Shown: one piece after another, positions 24,104 through 35,520 of the stretch
Numbering within the stretch: the first letter of the stretch is position 1
Layout: each line of letters starts with the position of its first letter
From: Papaver somniferum
Lineage: Eukaryota > Streptophyta > Magnoliopsida > Ranunculales > Papaveraceae
DNA: 64,000 nt
NCBI RefSeq assembly: GCF_003573695.1
Contig: NC_039361.1
Span: forward strand, 101,062,279-101,126,278
Reading direction: 5' to 3'
The notes under the pieces: generated by a model
The model's database searches: none
What the model was told of the DNA's origin: nothing
The model's input: the letters and a program-made list of their open reading frames with translations, nothing else
Made by a program: the position numbers and the translations under genes

Positions 24104-25436
24104 ATTGAATCACGTTTTCCAAATGTATGTCTTTAACTATGGATAATTATGGAGATTCATGTATTTAACATATGATTGTTATTCGAATTAAAACATGTTA
24201 GTTTGAATGAATAATTTGGTTGGGTTTTAAAAATATCTTGCTAGGATAAACACGCCAAATAACTACAATTTGGACAAAAAATGCAAGTATTCTATCAGTT
24301 TTTTAGCTACAATTATATTGGTCAATAGGTACCTGAATAACTACTGATTCTAGTTTTTGGCAAAAATTATAAGGTTCACCATTGGCTTAGTGATTCATCC
24401 TTATTAACAGATTTAGGAAATTTAATTTTACAATTTTATCTGGCTTGCATAATCAGTTGATATCAATATCCATATTGACCGATTTTGTGGATTTTATTTC
24501 ATAATTTTGGCAGGCTTGCAGGTTCATTTGACATGGACATTCATATCGACCAATTATGTTAGTATAAAAAATTCAAGATTCCAACTGGTTTTTTATGTAA
24601 CAATCGGATCGGTGTAAACATTTGGATCGACCGATTCTAAGAAACCAATTATTTCAACAATTTATTTATTAGTCAATGCAAAAATTCTCATCCAGCGATT
24701 ATGTCAATTTACTTCAACATATTTTAAAAACTAGTTGTTGGGTCTTTCTCTATATAAGAAGGAGATTTTTCCCAAACTCATTTTGCCTCAAAGGCGCATA
24801 TTTTATTCACTCCCACTTCATCCACTACTCAATAGAGCATGGAAAATGACATGGGAACCGGAAGCAGATATGGAGCTCGTGAAATCGTTCCCATCTTCCA
24901 CGAACTTTCGGATGAACTTTATTCAATGTTTTAGAAGAGAATTAAAGAATCCTATTATGAGCGCATCAACAATCCCAATAACCGAAAATGGAGAGACCAT
25001 CATCCCAAAGCTACCCCTCGAGAGAAAGTGGGTAATTCAACATGTTTATCCTTTTCTCATTGTTTGGTTTTTTCATACTAACATGCAAATTGTTTAGTTT
25101 CAGGTCGAGCGATTTTGTAGCGTACGGAGAATACATAATGATGAATACACTAGTTAGAATCTGTGAATGAAATTTTTATCTATGAAAGTGTTGCACAATT
25201 GGTGGATTGAATATTCTATATGAACCTGATTATGTAAGTAAGAAAAGTTCAAGTGTCATTTTTTTTTTTTTGAAACCGGTCGACGTAAACATTTATCGGA
25301 CGATTCTAAGCAGCCAATTTTTTCAAAATTTTGTCAAGGAACAATCGGTCATTGTGGACATCCAGGAGCGTTCATTATACCTAATTATTTCACCCATCTT
25401 TTTTTTTTTCCGAAAAAACTAGTCGTTGGGTCTTTT
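24104..25436. other. Repeat-rich flank of the PMD pseudogene
   Basis: Holds GACCGATT / ACCAATTATG / CCGATTCTAAG words, many per kilobase, and two related copies of a segment containing CCGATTCTAAG...ACTAGTTGTTGGGTCTTT (about 24630-24790 and 25290-25436). At 24839 a frame starting MENDMGTGSRYGAREIV is interrupted by a stop after 37 codons and continues with YYERINNPNNRKWRDHHP; not recognised. It may be part of the same transposon. Confidence 0.4.
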
Positions 25437-26897
25437 TCCCAGACTTTGTCTCAATTCTATATATTCTCATTGCTTGATTTTGTACTTATTATTGTGTTTT
25501 ATGTGTGTAGGTATTTTAGGAAAAGAAATGTTTTTGGAGAAATCAGCTCAAAAAAAATACTAAAGGCACGTCGAAAAAAGTACTAAAGGTACCCTAACTT
25601 TGGATAAGGGAACCCCCAGAAATATGTAAAAAATACTTCAGAAAACTTGTTAAAAACACCCAAGGAATTTGATAAAGGCACCCAAAATTTACTAAGGGGC
25701 ACCTAAATTGCTAAAGGGCCATTCAAATCCAATATGGGCACCCATCTTCTTTCCCGTTTGAATCTGATTTTGGCGGGAAAATGTGCAGCATATGAAAAGA
25801 ACTAGGGTTTGAATTTTAAAGGTGTTATGAAGAGACTAAAGCGCTGAAATTAATTGGGTATGCTTGATTAAGCTATACAACGTTGATATGGGTGCTGGAC
25901 TGGATTAGAATTGGCTTTGGAAAAGCAGGGAAAGTATCTAACGGAGTAGTTATTCTCAGACTTTCTGTTATTTTTGGAAGCTTTGCACGAGTTTACAACG
26001 TGTTAAACTTCTTCTAAGACGTGCTTCAACCAATTGGGAGTGTGTCAGTTGTTGATAAACACGTGAAGGAGTTAAATTTGGAGATTATTGATCGTAAACT
26101 GAAAAGAAGGGAAAGAGAATTTTCGAGAGTTGTTATAGAGATTTGAAGTACCTATCGAGTATATAAAGGTTGTTGGGGAAGGAGAGAAGCACACAAAGAG
26201 TTTGGGAGAGATAGGAGAGAGAGAGAATCGATGAAATCAAGAGTTGCAGGAATTTTACCGCAGCTCCTCTTGATCAAGAACACGAAGAACATTAGGCCTT
26301 CCTTAACAGTCGTTTTGTCTGTTCAGTAGAGAAACATTTTTAGTGACTATGCTGTCTTGGTCGTTGAATGCCTTTAGCGACTAAAAATTGTTGCAAGCAA
26401 ATTAATCTTTTTGAATACACTAATTAATCAATTTTTCTCCAGTTTTCGATTCATGAGTTGCTAAACTTACTTTCTAGGGTTTTGAAAGAAGCTACTTTTG
26501 ATGAGTAATTTTTAGTAATTAATTTTTTTGACATATTTACTCTCTTTTTGTGCTAATAATTGTTTAATAATTTTCTCTTCTTTATAAGCTTCACTATAAT
26601 TTTTTTGGGTAGTTTTAAGCTACTGATATTGTTTGCAACGTTTTATCATCCAAAGCATGATATTGGGTTCAAAATTTCCTAGAGTAATTTGGAATATTAT
26701 GTCAAAGTTGTTATTATTGAGTTTACAAACATTAGAAGTTGTGGAATCCAAAACCCCAAACCTATCTTTCTTCATCATGTTACCATATTTTATAGAGATT
26801 TTTTTTTTAGTATTTTAGTTTATCAAGTCTTAAAACCAAATCTCTACAAGTTCGAGCAACAAAACCCCTTTCCTTACCACCTGTAAAAACTACGTCA
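25437..26897 (+). repeat. Diverged solo LTR of the A/B element family
   Basis: Follows the order of words in the LTRs at 43778, 45653, 51177 and 55937: CTCAATTCTATATATT, GTGTTTTATGTGTGTAGGTATTTT, GTTTTTGGAGAAATCAGCTC, CTAAAGG-AC, TTTGGATAAGGG, GGGGCACC, GATTTTGGCGGGAAA, GAAATCAAGAGTTG, GAACACGAAGAACA and, at the end, CTACAAGTTCGAG...CTACGTCA. The first ~25 bp of the LTR are missing and no TSD is visible. It lies inside a repeat that continues on both sides. Confidence 0.62.
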
Positions 26898-27563
26898 CTA
26901 ATTTCCCCAAAATTGCATTTTTATACACACATACTTCATCCACTACTCAAACAACACAAAATTTTTATTTCATCATGTACTCTATCTATTTAACACCATA
27001 CCTATATAAGTATAGCATCATTTGACTCAGCTGAAGATTTTGCCATAATCAAAACATTGTATAATGAAATCCGACGTGAATATATCTAAAATGAATGATT
27101 TGCATCGGAAACTTTTTGTGGAAGGATGTATTTCCAATATGTTAGAGTGAATACGAATTCTCTAAGAAATTCTCATAAGTAAAGCCCGACTCTTGTATTC
27201 AAAGTTGGTAATTATTTCTCCATCGAAAATTCAAAGCCCTTTTACTAGTTTTCTAGAGAGAAAAAAAAATCAAAAACGAAAAGTTGATCTCCCATTGAGT
27301 ATAGGTGCTTATGTAGATAGGTACACACGTGTGGATCGTTCAAAATAGTTAATTTATGTGTTGTAAGTTGTTAATTTTGAAATCTTCTTCCATAGCTCTA
27401 GATGAAGAAAAAAAAAGGGAAGCTTTTTTTTTTAAGAAAATTATATTTAGTAAATTTCTAATTTTAATTTAAGAAAATATTTTAATAACTTAAACTAGTT
27501 TGCGATATGAAAAATAAAAAAAAAACTGAATAAAATAAAATAGGCACACATGCTAGTTAGTAC
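26898..27563. other. Non-coding stretch
   Basis: AT-rich. ACTTCATCCACTACTCAA at about 26935 matches 24815, suggesting the repeat interrupted by the solo LTR continues here. No gene. Confidence 0.4.
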
Positions 27564-27570
27564 ATAAAAA

Positions 27571-27669
27571 GGGTTATTTAGTTTTTGGTACTCAGATTTT
27601 GACCAAAAACTAATTTTGGTCTAACATTTGTCCAGTCTTTGTGTTTGGTCTAAAGACCAATGTTGACCA
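27571..27669 (+). repeat. Left terminal inverted repeat
   Basis: Begins GGGTTATTTAGTTTTTGGTA and ends AAAGACCAATGTTGACC. Its inverted partner is 29023-29120. Confidence 0.85.
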
Positions 27670-27838
27670 GCATTGACTCGGTTAAGTCTTGACTTTTAAT
27701 TAATAATTATTAAACTAATTAATTAAAATTTAATAAACAACCAAATTTACCATTATACCCTTTACTTGCTAATATTTACATCAAACATTTGTTATTAATC
27801 TACTGACTCAGTTTGAGTTCTCCATTGAGACTTTTTTA

Positions 27839-28207
27839 TCAAACATTTGGAGTCCATTCCGGCAACTTTTGCCTAAACACACGACCTTGAAGCCCCAAAT
27901 CTCGATCATTCTCTCTATCAAGAGAAAATATATACATCAACGAAACGGTTGTATACTGGAGAAGCACGTTATTGTGCGCATCAAGTACAAATGGTTGTCC
28001 AGAAGTCGTAAGTACATACCGATAACCTTTTTTACCCGGCGCCCAAACCTTTTCCAAGACTTGTTGAGTCTCCATTGATTCCTTGAAATACCTTAGTGAT
28101 TGAATCATCCTTTCTTTCATGACACAAGATTCATCCGGTCCCTCCGCCGAAAAAAGCTTCTTTTTGCCCTCCTCCCCACCAAGTTGCCCAAGATGTTTTT
28201 CTATCAT
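27839..28207 (-). pseudogene. Captured fragment of a NIN-like protein (NLP) gene
   Basis: A 122-codon frame that matches the N-terminal region of NLP (NIN-like, RWP-RK) transcription factors, the nitrate-response regulators. The family's hallmark segments are present in order: VMKERMIQSLRYFKES (about residues 29-44), VWAPGKKG, YVLTTSGQPFVLDAHNN (64-80), VSLMYIFSLD, and GRVFRQKLPEWTPNV (108-122). The RWP-RK DNA-binding and PB1 domains are absent. A stop codon follows WTPNV at once, where the family continues, so the captured piece ends there, about 170 bp from the TIR. The ATG start is nominal; upstream is UTR- or intron-like. It cannot encode a working factor, though antisense or chimeric transcripts are possible. 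Confidence 0.85.
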
Positions 28208-29022
28208 TTAATCGGTATTACCTGAATTGTTTAGTCACTTGGTCAATCGAAATCACGCATTCAGATTCATGACCAAGTCCTAAAATGAGTTTACTATTTT
28301 CTTTCTGTTAATGAGTTTACTGTTTCCAAATCTTATCACCCCCTGTAATCTTCTCGATCCATTAAAGCACCATCTTCTACAATCAACATCAGCTATAAAA
28401 TTCAGTCTTCTACAGATTAGAAAAAACCCCAATCTCAATTTCATCTTTGTTCTTCAATTGCAGAAAATTGGAACCCTAATTTATTTCTCTTTGTGCACCA
28501 ATCAATATTACCAGTAGCCGAATCATTGTTCTTCATTAACGGATCTACTCAAATCCCTATTCAGCTCTCAATTCACGGTCATCTCCCAATTTCAAATTCA
28601 ATTTCATCTTCTCGAGTTAAATAGCAGCAGCATTGTTCTTTCCATGTCTCAGATTCAAAGAAAAAAACTTATTTAATCTTCATAAAATCGGAGCAGCATC
28701 GAACCCATCTCTCAGAAAATTCCAGATCAAGAAAACCCCAAATTTCTTTACTGTCGGTCTCGATCAAATAGAGAATAAAGATTGGTTGTTGTCCGATATT
28801 CATATGGGTTCCAATGAATTCGGGGAACAGAGAAGCTAATGTTGTTAAATGCTGCCGGCGTTATCAGCGATTGAAAGAGAGAGAAAAGCTTGGATTGAGA
28901 GATGAGACGCGGATTTAGACTTTTAGGGCATAATAATGTTCTAACAAGTGAGGGTAAAACAATAAATGTATAAATATTTAAATGACAAATTTAATTAAGT
29001 TTATACTTAACAGAGTTAACCG
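28208..29022. other. UTR-like interior of the Pack-MULE
   Basis: Pyrimidine-rich, with AACCCCAATCTCAATTTCATC / AAAACCCCAAATTTC words and a GAGAGAGAAAAGC tract, like a plant 5' leader or first intron. Two 68-codon plus-strand frames (28311-28517, 28633-28839) have no recognised similarity. Probably more of the captured gene. Confidence 0.4.
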
Positions 29023-29120
29023 AGGTCAACGTTGGTCTTAAACCAAACGCAAAGGCTGGACAAATGTTAGACCGAAATCAGTTTTTGGTCAAAATATGAG
29101 TACCAAAAACCAAATAACCC
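29023..29120 (-). repeat. Right terminal inverted repeat
   Basis: Complement of 27571-27669; ends ACCAAATAACCC. Confidence 0.85.
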
Positions 29121-30332
29121 ATAAAAATTGTGTTAGGATTTAAGAAAGTTAAAGAAAGTGGTATTTTTTATTAAGTTGATAACATTGTACCAGTGTGCAA
29201 GTTTCCCAATTCTCCATATTATTTAAGTTTTATAGTCAACTTTTAGTTCCCTCATCACATTACATGAAGGCCAGCTCTTTCTTTTTTTTTTTTGGAAAGG
29301 AAAGATATGTCGAAAAAGTAAAAACATGCGCAAAGTATTTACAATAGCCAAAAGGCATTCAAAACAAAACAAGAAGGAAGATTACATATTCATTACGTCC
29401 TATGATTTGGTTCATCGACGAGTATTCAAAAGTATTTGTACTAGTGCTACAAAGATGAATATCCAGCTTAATTGTACGTACTAGTTCATATTTATACTTT
29501 GACCTTTCTCCACGAACCATCTCATTTCATTCAAGCCATAACTCCAAACATATTTTAAAAGAAATCATATGCTAAACCGTCTTATTTCTTTTCGAACTGA
29601 TCTATAATCTCCAACCTAACATTAAGTATTTAAAGTGCATCGGCATTACCCATAAAATTTGAAGACAAAAAATAAAAACGTCTTAAAGGAATTTTTCCCA
29701 ACTACAGTGAATGAACAAATGTTCAAGAGTCTCCAAAGATGATTTTCATAACAAACATTGATTAGAAGGCACCACTACACCCCTATCTTGCAACAAGCTC
29801 CTTGTTGGAATCGAATAGTGCAAATAAACCCAGAATAAAAATAAAAATTTTGGCGGAGCAAACTTACTCAATAGAATACTTTAAAAATCCCAAGATGGCT
29901 CTAAGTTTGTAAGCATTTTGTATATAGGTTTAGTTGAACACTCTCCATTAATACCATCTTCTTTATTGGTGACCAGAGACACATTTCTTATGTCGAACTC
30001 GATTTCCAAGTAATCTATACTTTCGGTTGGGTTTAAAACTCTGGAAAAAGCAAAACTCCAACCAACTGTATTTTGTGGAGTCTTGGATATTTCTATTTAA
30101 GAGACCTTTTCTCAAGACACCAATCTTGACAAAATCTTATTGAACTCCCATTCTTCACCTATAAAGAGACTCAATCAAAGAAATCAACATTAGCCTTAAA
30201 ATTTTCATACCAAAAACTCCTTCAAATTGACTCATTAACTTGAATTGGCACTAAATAGTTCTTAGATGCCTTAGTCTTTTCACACATTAATCTCCTCCAC
30301 CAAGTTGTATTTTCTTTACAATATCTTCCATG

Positions 30333-31525
30333 TCATTTAGCCAACAATGATCTATTGATTAATCTTAAGTTTCCGATGCCCAAACTACATTTCTTATTCG
30401 GTGTAGAAACTCCTTTCCAAGAGACCCAGTTTATTTTCTTATTGTTCTCATCTTCTTCACACAAAAACTTTCTAATTATGGTATTCAATCTCTTTTCTAC
30501 ATAAACTGGAAGATAATGTAAAGAAATGAAGTAAACCGCTAACCTTTCCAATGTACTTCTGATCAAAACTACTCTACCAGCTTTATTTAGGTATTTTCTT
30601 TTCCATCAAGCTAGTTTTTTCTGCATTTTTTGAATAAAAATCTTCCAAATCACAACTCTTCTCCTACCAGCTCCAACAAGCATTCCCAAATAAGTGATAG
30701 GAAAAGCCTCAATCTTATAGCCCGACTTTAAATCCAAATCATCTGCCCCAATACTAGTCATATAGCTCTTCTCCAAGTTAAGTTTTAGACCAGTAAGAAC
30801 CTCAAACATCAGAAGTATTATGAGAAGTAACCTAACCTCCACCTTTGAAGCATTTAAAAGAATGATAATATCATCTGCAAACTGCAAATGAGTAACATAA
30901 CTTCCCCCCTGTACCACTTAAAAACCTTCAATTATTTTCTTATCTATAGCCTCATTAATCAAAATAGAGAGAACCTCCACCACAAGAAGAAAAATAAAAG
31001 GTGACAAAGGGTCACCTTGTCTTATACCTTTAGGAGGCTGAATTCTATTTATAGCTTCAGCATTTACCAGAATTGAGAATTGAGCACCATTCACACACCA
31101 CTTTATCCACTGAATGCACTTCTCTCCGAACCTATTTTTGTTCAAAATAGAGAAAATAGATTTTCAATTAACATTATCAAAGGATTTCTCCATATCTATC
31201 TTACATAAGATGCCTGGTTTCTTTTATCTCAACCTGCTATCAGTACAACCATTGGAAATTAAAATGTCATCGGGAATATGCATACCTTTGACGAAAGCTC
31301 TGTGTGCATTAGAAATCAGTCCAGGTATCACTACTTTGAGTCTTTCAGCAAGTAACTTAGAAAAATCTTATAGAAACTGCGTATTAGGCCAAATGGTCTA
31401 AAATCTTTAGGAGTTGTACAATCATCTTTCTTGAAAATTAGCTTTAACAAAGACATGTTCAATCTCCTGTCCTCTTTGCCTTTATTATAGAACTTTTCAA
31501 CTGCCTTCATCAATTCATTCTTCAC
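30333..31525 (-). pseudogene. LINE reverse transcriptase domain, broken
   Basis: Pieces of L1-type RT in order: LIFKKDDCTTPKDFRPFGLI (about 31440-31380; the PKDFRPI.LI motif), DMEKSFDNVN near 31180 (family EKAFDSVxW, the first catalytic Asp motif, with the Trp codon now a stop), GIRQGDPLSPFIFLLVVE (about 31030-30970), LQFADDIIILL (about 30880; the catalytic FADD box), ITYLGMLVGA, and thumb sequences ending in NKKINWVSWKGVSTPNKK (about 30420). Multiple stops separate them, so it is inactive. The order and spacing are normal for the family. Confidence 0.88.
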
Positions 31526-31946
31526 AGTACTCCAACAAGCTTCGTAGAACTCTAAATTGTATCCATCAAGTCATGGAGTGTAAATACCTCTTCCTCCTCA
31601 AAAGGCCTCTCAGGCCATCCCTTCTGAACATTATCTACTTTCATGAATTCCATATTCTCAAAAGAAGGTGGGACATAAGAAGTAGTTATGAAAAGATTAG
31701 TTAGTATTGTTGAATCTTCCTTTTGATTACATTTTTATTGAAAACATCCGCACCTGCAATTTCCAATTTAGAAATACAGTTTTTCCTCCTCTTAGCATTA
31801 GTTATTTTATGAAATATTTAGTATTTTTGTCTCCATCTCTGAAGCCCCTAACTTTTGCTCTTTAAAGAAGCACTTCTAGCTCTTATGACATTGACATTAT
31901 TGAGGTTATTCAACAATTCTGCCCTCTCTTCTATTTGGGAAGAAGA

Positions 31947-32885
31947 TTAAGCGACATTTTCTTCAGCAAGATTAAGAACTTTTATCTTCTCAATCAAGTT
32001 TTCCCCATTCTTTTTCACATTACCAACAATAGCTTTACTCCTCTTAATAAAGAACTTCGGATTATGAAGTTTTCTAAATAGAATATAGTTAGGGGTGCCT
32101 ACAAAATCCATAGCGTTCCACCAAATTTCCACCAATTTAACAAAGTTCGGGTGCTCTAACCAATGGTTTTCAATCTTCAAACAAGAATTGTTCCTATCAG
32201 AATCAGATAAATCCAGAAGGAAAGCATTATGGTCAGAGATAGTTCTTCCCAGAGCAGTTTGAGTAGCATTACTAAGCTTGGCATCAAAAAATTAACAGAT
32301 AGGAAATGTATCCAATCTGCAAAGAAATGGATCATCGTACTTGTTGCCCTAAGTGTAAGAACCACCATTTAAAGACAAATATATCAATTCTTGAACAACA
32401 ATAAAATCGTTAAGAAAATTCATATTTCTCACATCTCCACAGTCTTGCTGCTCTCAGCATCACTTATAACTGAATTAACATCTCCAGCAAAACACCAAGC
32501 TTCATGAGCTCACTTCTGCAAGATCTTCCCAAAATGTTTCTCTCTTTATTTAATCACATGGAGAATAAGCATTAGCCATAATGAACCTGAAGTCATTACT
32601 TCCGGAGCTAAAAAGCTAAGAAATATAACTGACACCTATCCTCTTATCTAACAACTCCAATCTAGCGCCATCCCAAACAGTGAGAAGACCCACTATTAGC
32701 GACTGTATGTTGAGATGGAATGCACTCCTATCCAAAGTTAGCATCATACCACGACTACCTGACAAACCAAGATGAGAAAGAATTTTTTTTAGTTTCTTAG
32801 ATTATGCACCCCAAGCATCTATGAGCTGCAATCAAATCCTTAACAACTATTTGTTTATTATAGGCGTTTAATCCTCTTATATTCA
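31947..32885 (-). pseudogene. LINE endonuclease (APE-type) domain, broken
   Basis: The reading starts VNIRGLNAYNKQ, which is the beginning of the L1-type APE endonuclease (family NxRGLN). It continues with WDGARLELLDKRIGVSYIS, FRFIMANAYSP (family ANVYGP), AGDVNSVI at about 32480 (family GDFN, so Phe is Val), and RTISDHNAFLLDL at about 32240 (the catalytic SDH with the following hydrophobic strand). Stops and frame changes break the frame, for example after VSYIS and in the IKREKHF segment. The domain nicks target DNA to prime reverse transcription. Confidence 0.78.
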
Positions 32886-32902
32886 CCTCAAGGCCAGCTC
32901 TT

Positions 32903-33475
32903 AAGTGAGGCAAGCAAAGCTTAGTTCCATGAACAACAAGGACAAAAGGCATCAAAATGTGCTTGGTCTACATAAAGGATAATTATTTCTCTCTTTTTTT
33001 AGGTATCTATACTCTCTAGGAAAATTTATTGTTAAATGAAAACGAGAGAAAAAAAAAAGGATATGAATCCATAACCTCCAAGAAGAAAAACATAAAATCA
33101 AAATTTCAGGAGTAGAGAAAGAGTAACACCTGGGTCAGCTTAAGCGATCAATTTGAAGACTAGACATAGACTTTCAAATAAATCTCGTAATTCTTTCTAG
33201 ATTTTTTTTGTTAAAACCATGCAAAACAGATTGAAAAATCATCCAAAAAACAAAACTTGATGTTATTCATTTTAGAGTATCCACCATCCTCCGTCACCAT
33301 ATTCTCTGGTACCCGCGGCAATGAAAAACATCTAAGAATCTTCGCATTTATTATACATATCCATAATTTGCATCCTAAATCAGTATCAGCATAAACAGCC
33401 AAACCTCACCTAGCGAAATTGCACTTTTATCCGGAAAAAATTAAATTCTCATTTTAATCAAATTTAATTTTCTTA
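32903..33475. other. Non-coding spacer
   Basis: No gene recognised between the LINE and the next element. Confidence 0.4.
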
Positions 33476-33659
33476 ATTACGAAACAGAACTAGTGACAAA
33501 ACCCCTAGGTGAACAAACTAGTGCTAAGAAAAAACCGGTGATATTATTTCTACCAAATAAAAACCGTTTCAAATAAAACTGGGACAAAAACCCCAAGTCA
33601 AATAATAATGTGTAAATTTAGTTTTTGTTACTTTTAAAAAAGCCAAACATACTCTTCGA

Positions 33660-33886
33660 CCTTTTCTTCTTCTTCTATGATTTCTTCTTTCTTCCGTCTC
33701 CTTCTCCCACCACCATCATCACCAGCAGCAACAATGGAACTGCACGAGAAGAACGACGCTGATTCAAGAGATGAAGAATTCGAGAGACGTTTTCTCTTAT
33801 TCATTTCCCTAAAACTGAGAAAAGAAGAAGCAGCAGCTGCCGCTGTTTTATCACCTAAAATTGAGAGTAAATATCGTTGCTGCTGA
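33660..33886 (+). pseudogene. First-exon-like fragment
   Basis: A CTTCTT-rich leader is followed by a frame that begins MISSFFRLLLPPPSSP (33677) or MELHEKNDADSRDEEFE (33734) and ends after an alanine run (EEAAAAAVLSP) at 33886. The context (pyrimidine-rich leader, then charged residues) looks like the 5' end of a plant gene. No family recognised; it may be the captured start of a gene. Confidence 0.3.
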
Positions 33887-35015
33887 TCGAGAATTGGGAG
33901 ATGAGAAAAGGGTAAGATAGAGATGATGGACTTTGGTAAGATTCAAGATGGGTTGAATCTGAGATTGCAAGAAATTGGATCTGCATCTCGTCTGGGTTTG
34001 ATTCAGAAATTGAAACTCAGAGTTGAGTTAGATTGAGAAGATGTGAAGATGGGTTCTGCTAGCTTTTGTTGAATTCAGTTGTGGAATTTTGGATGAACTG
34101 ATATGGGGATCTGGAGAAATTGAGGGTTTGTGTTGGTGCTCTTGAAGAAAAAATTAGGGATTTTCTGTCAATTCGAGAAATGAATGAGGCCGCTGGTGTT
34201 GAGGATGGATCTGAAGAACGATGGTAGTGGAATTATGAAACAGAGATGAGAAGAAATAGAAGATGAGCTGTTGTGGCTGCTGGTGATAATGAAATCAGTT
34301 AAGCGGAAATGGAACTGTAGATGATGGAAATGATGCATTAATGAACTTGGAAAACTACGATTCGATTTGAGATGGGTTCTGGAGTCGCAAGATGTTGTTG
34401 CTGGGCAGATTCAGATGAGAAAAGAATGAGAAGAAGATGAATGGAGTTTTTGGTGTTGTGTGTTGACTGAATTGATACCTCAGCTGCTATTGAAATTGCA
34501 GGTGACGATGGATTTTGACTAAGCAGTGGAAGTGTTTATTGGTGGTACTACAGTTCAGTGAGGTGGTCATGGAAGTGAAGAGAAGGAATTGAATAAGAAG
34601 TGCAGGTTGTGCTGAGAACTGGTGTGTTAAGAAGATGTAATGTTGATGCTGTTGTTGTTACTGTGGTCTGATGACAGAGATGTAGGTGCAGTTGTCTGGT
34701 GGTGTTAGCTCTAGCGCAAGGACTGGAATTGCAGGTTAAGCCATGGATTGCTGGTAGGATTTAAACCAGTTGAAGCCTTGTGTTGGTTGGTATGAAGGAT
34801 AAAGAAGATAATGGCATTGGCTTGTGAACTGAAATGATTGCAGGTGGAGGTTATGGAGCTGTGAATGGGTTAAAAAGCTATGTGTTGCAGTGGTGGAATG
34901 TGGAGTTGTAGATGACAGGGATGGTGGTTGCTTCCATGGTTCAGCTGGAGTAGTGGAAATCTAACTTCAAGCACATTATAAACTTCAAGCACATTATAAA
35001 CTTCAACTGGAGCAG
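33887..35015. other. Intron-like interior
   Basis: G/A-rich (GATGAGAAG, TGGATGA words), with no frame of note. AACTTCAAGCACATTATA is tandemly repeated at about 34965-35000. Confidence 0.35.
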
Positions 35016-35027
35016 TGGAAATCTAAT

Positions 35028-35165
35028 AAGAAGAGGATGACAGACAATGCTGAAGATGTAGATTATATGGACGTCGCTAGTATGGCAGAGGGGATGGTAG
35101 GAGCTGAGCTAGCAAATATTATTAAGGTTGATGCCATTAATATGATGCGTGACGAAAGAACTGAG
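35028..35165 (+). pseudogene. Captured exon of an FtsH-like inactive protease (FTSHI)
   Basis: The frame from KKRMTDNAEDVDY through MDVASMAEGMVGAELANII to NMMRDERTE matches the segment of plant chloroplast FTSHI (inactive FtsH-type, AAA+) proteins just after the ATPase core, whose hallmark is GMVGAELANI followed by AINMMRDGRTE. It ends at GAG/GTATATA, a splice donor, so it looks like one intact exon. Differences such as Lys for Glu after ANII and Glu for Gly in RDERTE suggest loss of constraint. The rest of the ~850-residue protein is absent. Authentic members help anchor or drive chloroplast protein import or maintenance. Confidence 0.78.
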
Positions 35166-35194
35166 GTATATATAACCTGCTTTTTTATTTTAAT

Positions 35195-35520
35195 CCATCT
35201 GTTTGAGTATATAGAATTGGTGATCTATCTCGTAATTGTCTTAGTTATGGTAGGATTCTTATTTGCTAGCTCAGCTCCTACCATGGTAGGATTCTTAGTT
35301 ATGGTAGGATTCTTAGTTATGGTAGGATTCTTTTTTATTGTCTTAGTTATGGTAATTGTCTTAATTGTCTTAGTTATTTTAATCCATCTGTTTGAGTATA
35401 TAGAATTGGTGATCTGTCTCGTAATCGTAATTGGTGATCTGTTTGAGTATTTTAATCCATCTCGTAATTGTCTTAGTTATAGGGAAACTGTAGGATTCTT
35501 ATTTTGTCTAGGTCATGCAA
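35195..35520 (+). repeat. Tandem TATGGTAGGATTCTTAGT and duplicated intron sequence
   Basis: The 18-bp word ATGGTAGGATTCTTAGTT is repeated in tandem at about 35281-35330. A CATCTGTTTGAGTATATAGAATTGG segment occurs twice (about 35195 and 35384), and TTGTCTTAGTTAT words recur. These are duplications in the intron after the FTSHI exon and make a long frame here meaningless. Confidence 0.7.

Larger units (their letters stand above)
27571..29120. mobile_element. Mutator-like (Pack-MULE-type) element with NLP fragment
   Basis: Long terminal inverted repeats: 27571-27669 and the complement of 29023-29120 match for about 98 bp with roughly a dozen differences, starting GGGTTATTT(A/G)GTTTTTGG. The element is bounded by an exact 7-bp direct repeat ATAAAAA (27564-27570 and 29121-29127). 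Long TIRs, no transposase, and a captured host-gene fragment are the Pack-MULE pattern. MULE TSDs are normally 8-11 bp, so 7 is short and the superfamily call is inference. The 1550-bp interior carries a NIN-like-protein exon (minus strand) and UTR-like sequence. Confidence 0.8.
29280..32889 (-). mobile_element. 5'-truncated L1-type LINE
   Basis: A 3.6-kb LINE in minus orientation. Its A-tail appears as a T-run at about 29282-29295. It is flanked by a 13-bp TSD AAGGCCAGCTCTT (29267-29279 and 32890-32902). The single ORF2-type coding region runs from an endonuclease start near 32885 through reverse transcriptase to a decayed 3' part, with many stops and frameshifts. ORF1 and the very start of ORF2 are missing, as is usual for LINE copies truncated during target-primed reverse transcription. 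The copy is old and inactive. Confidence 0.88.
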
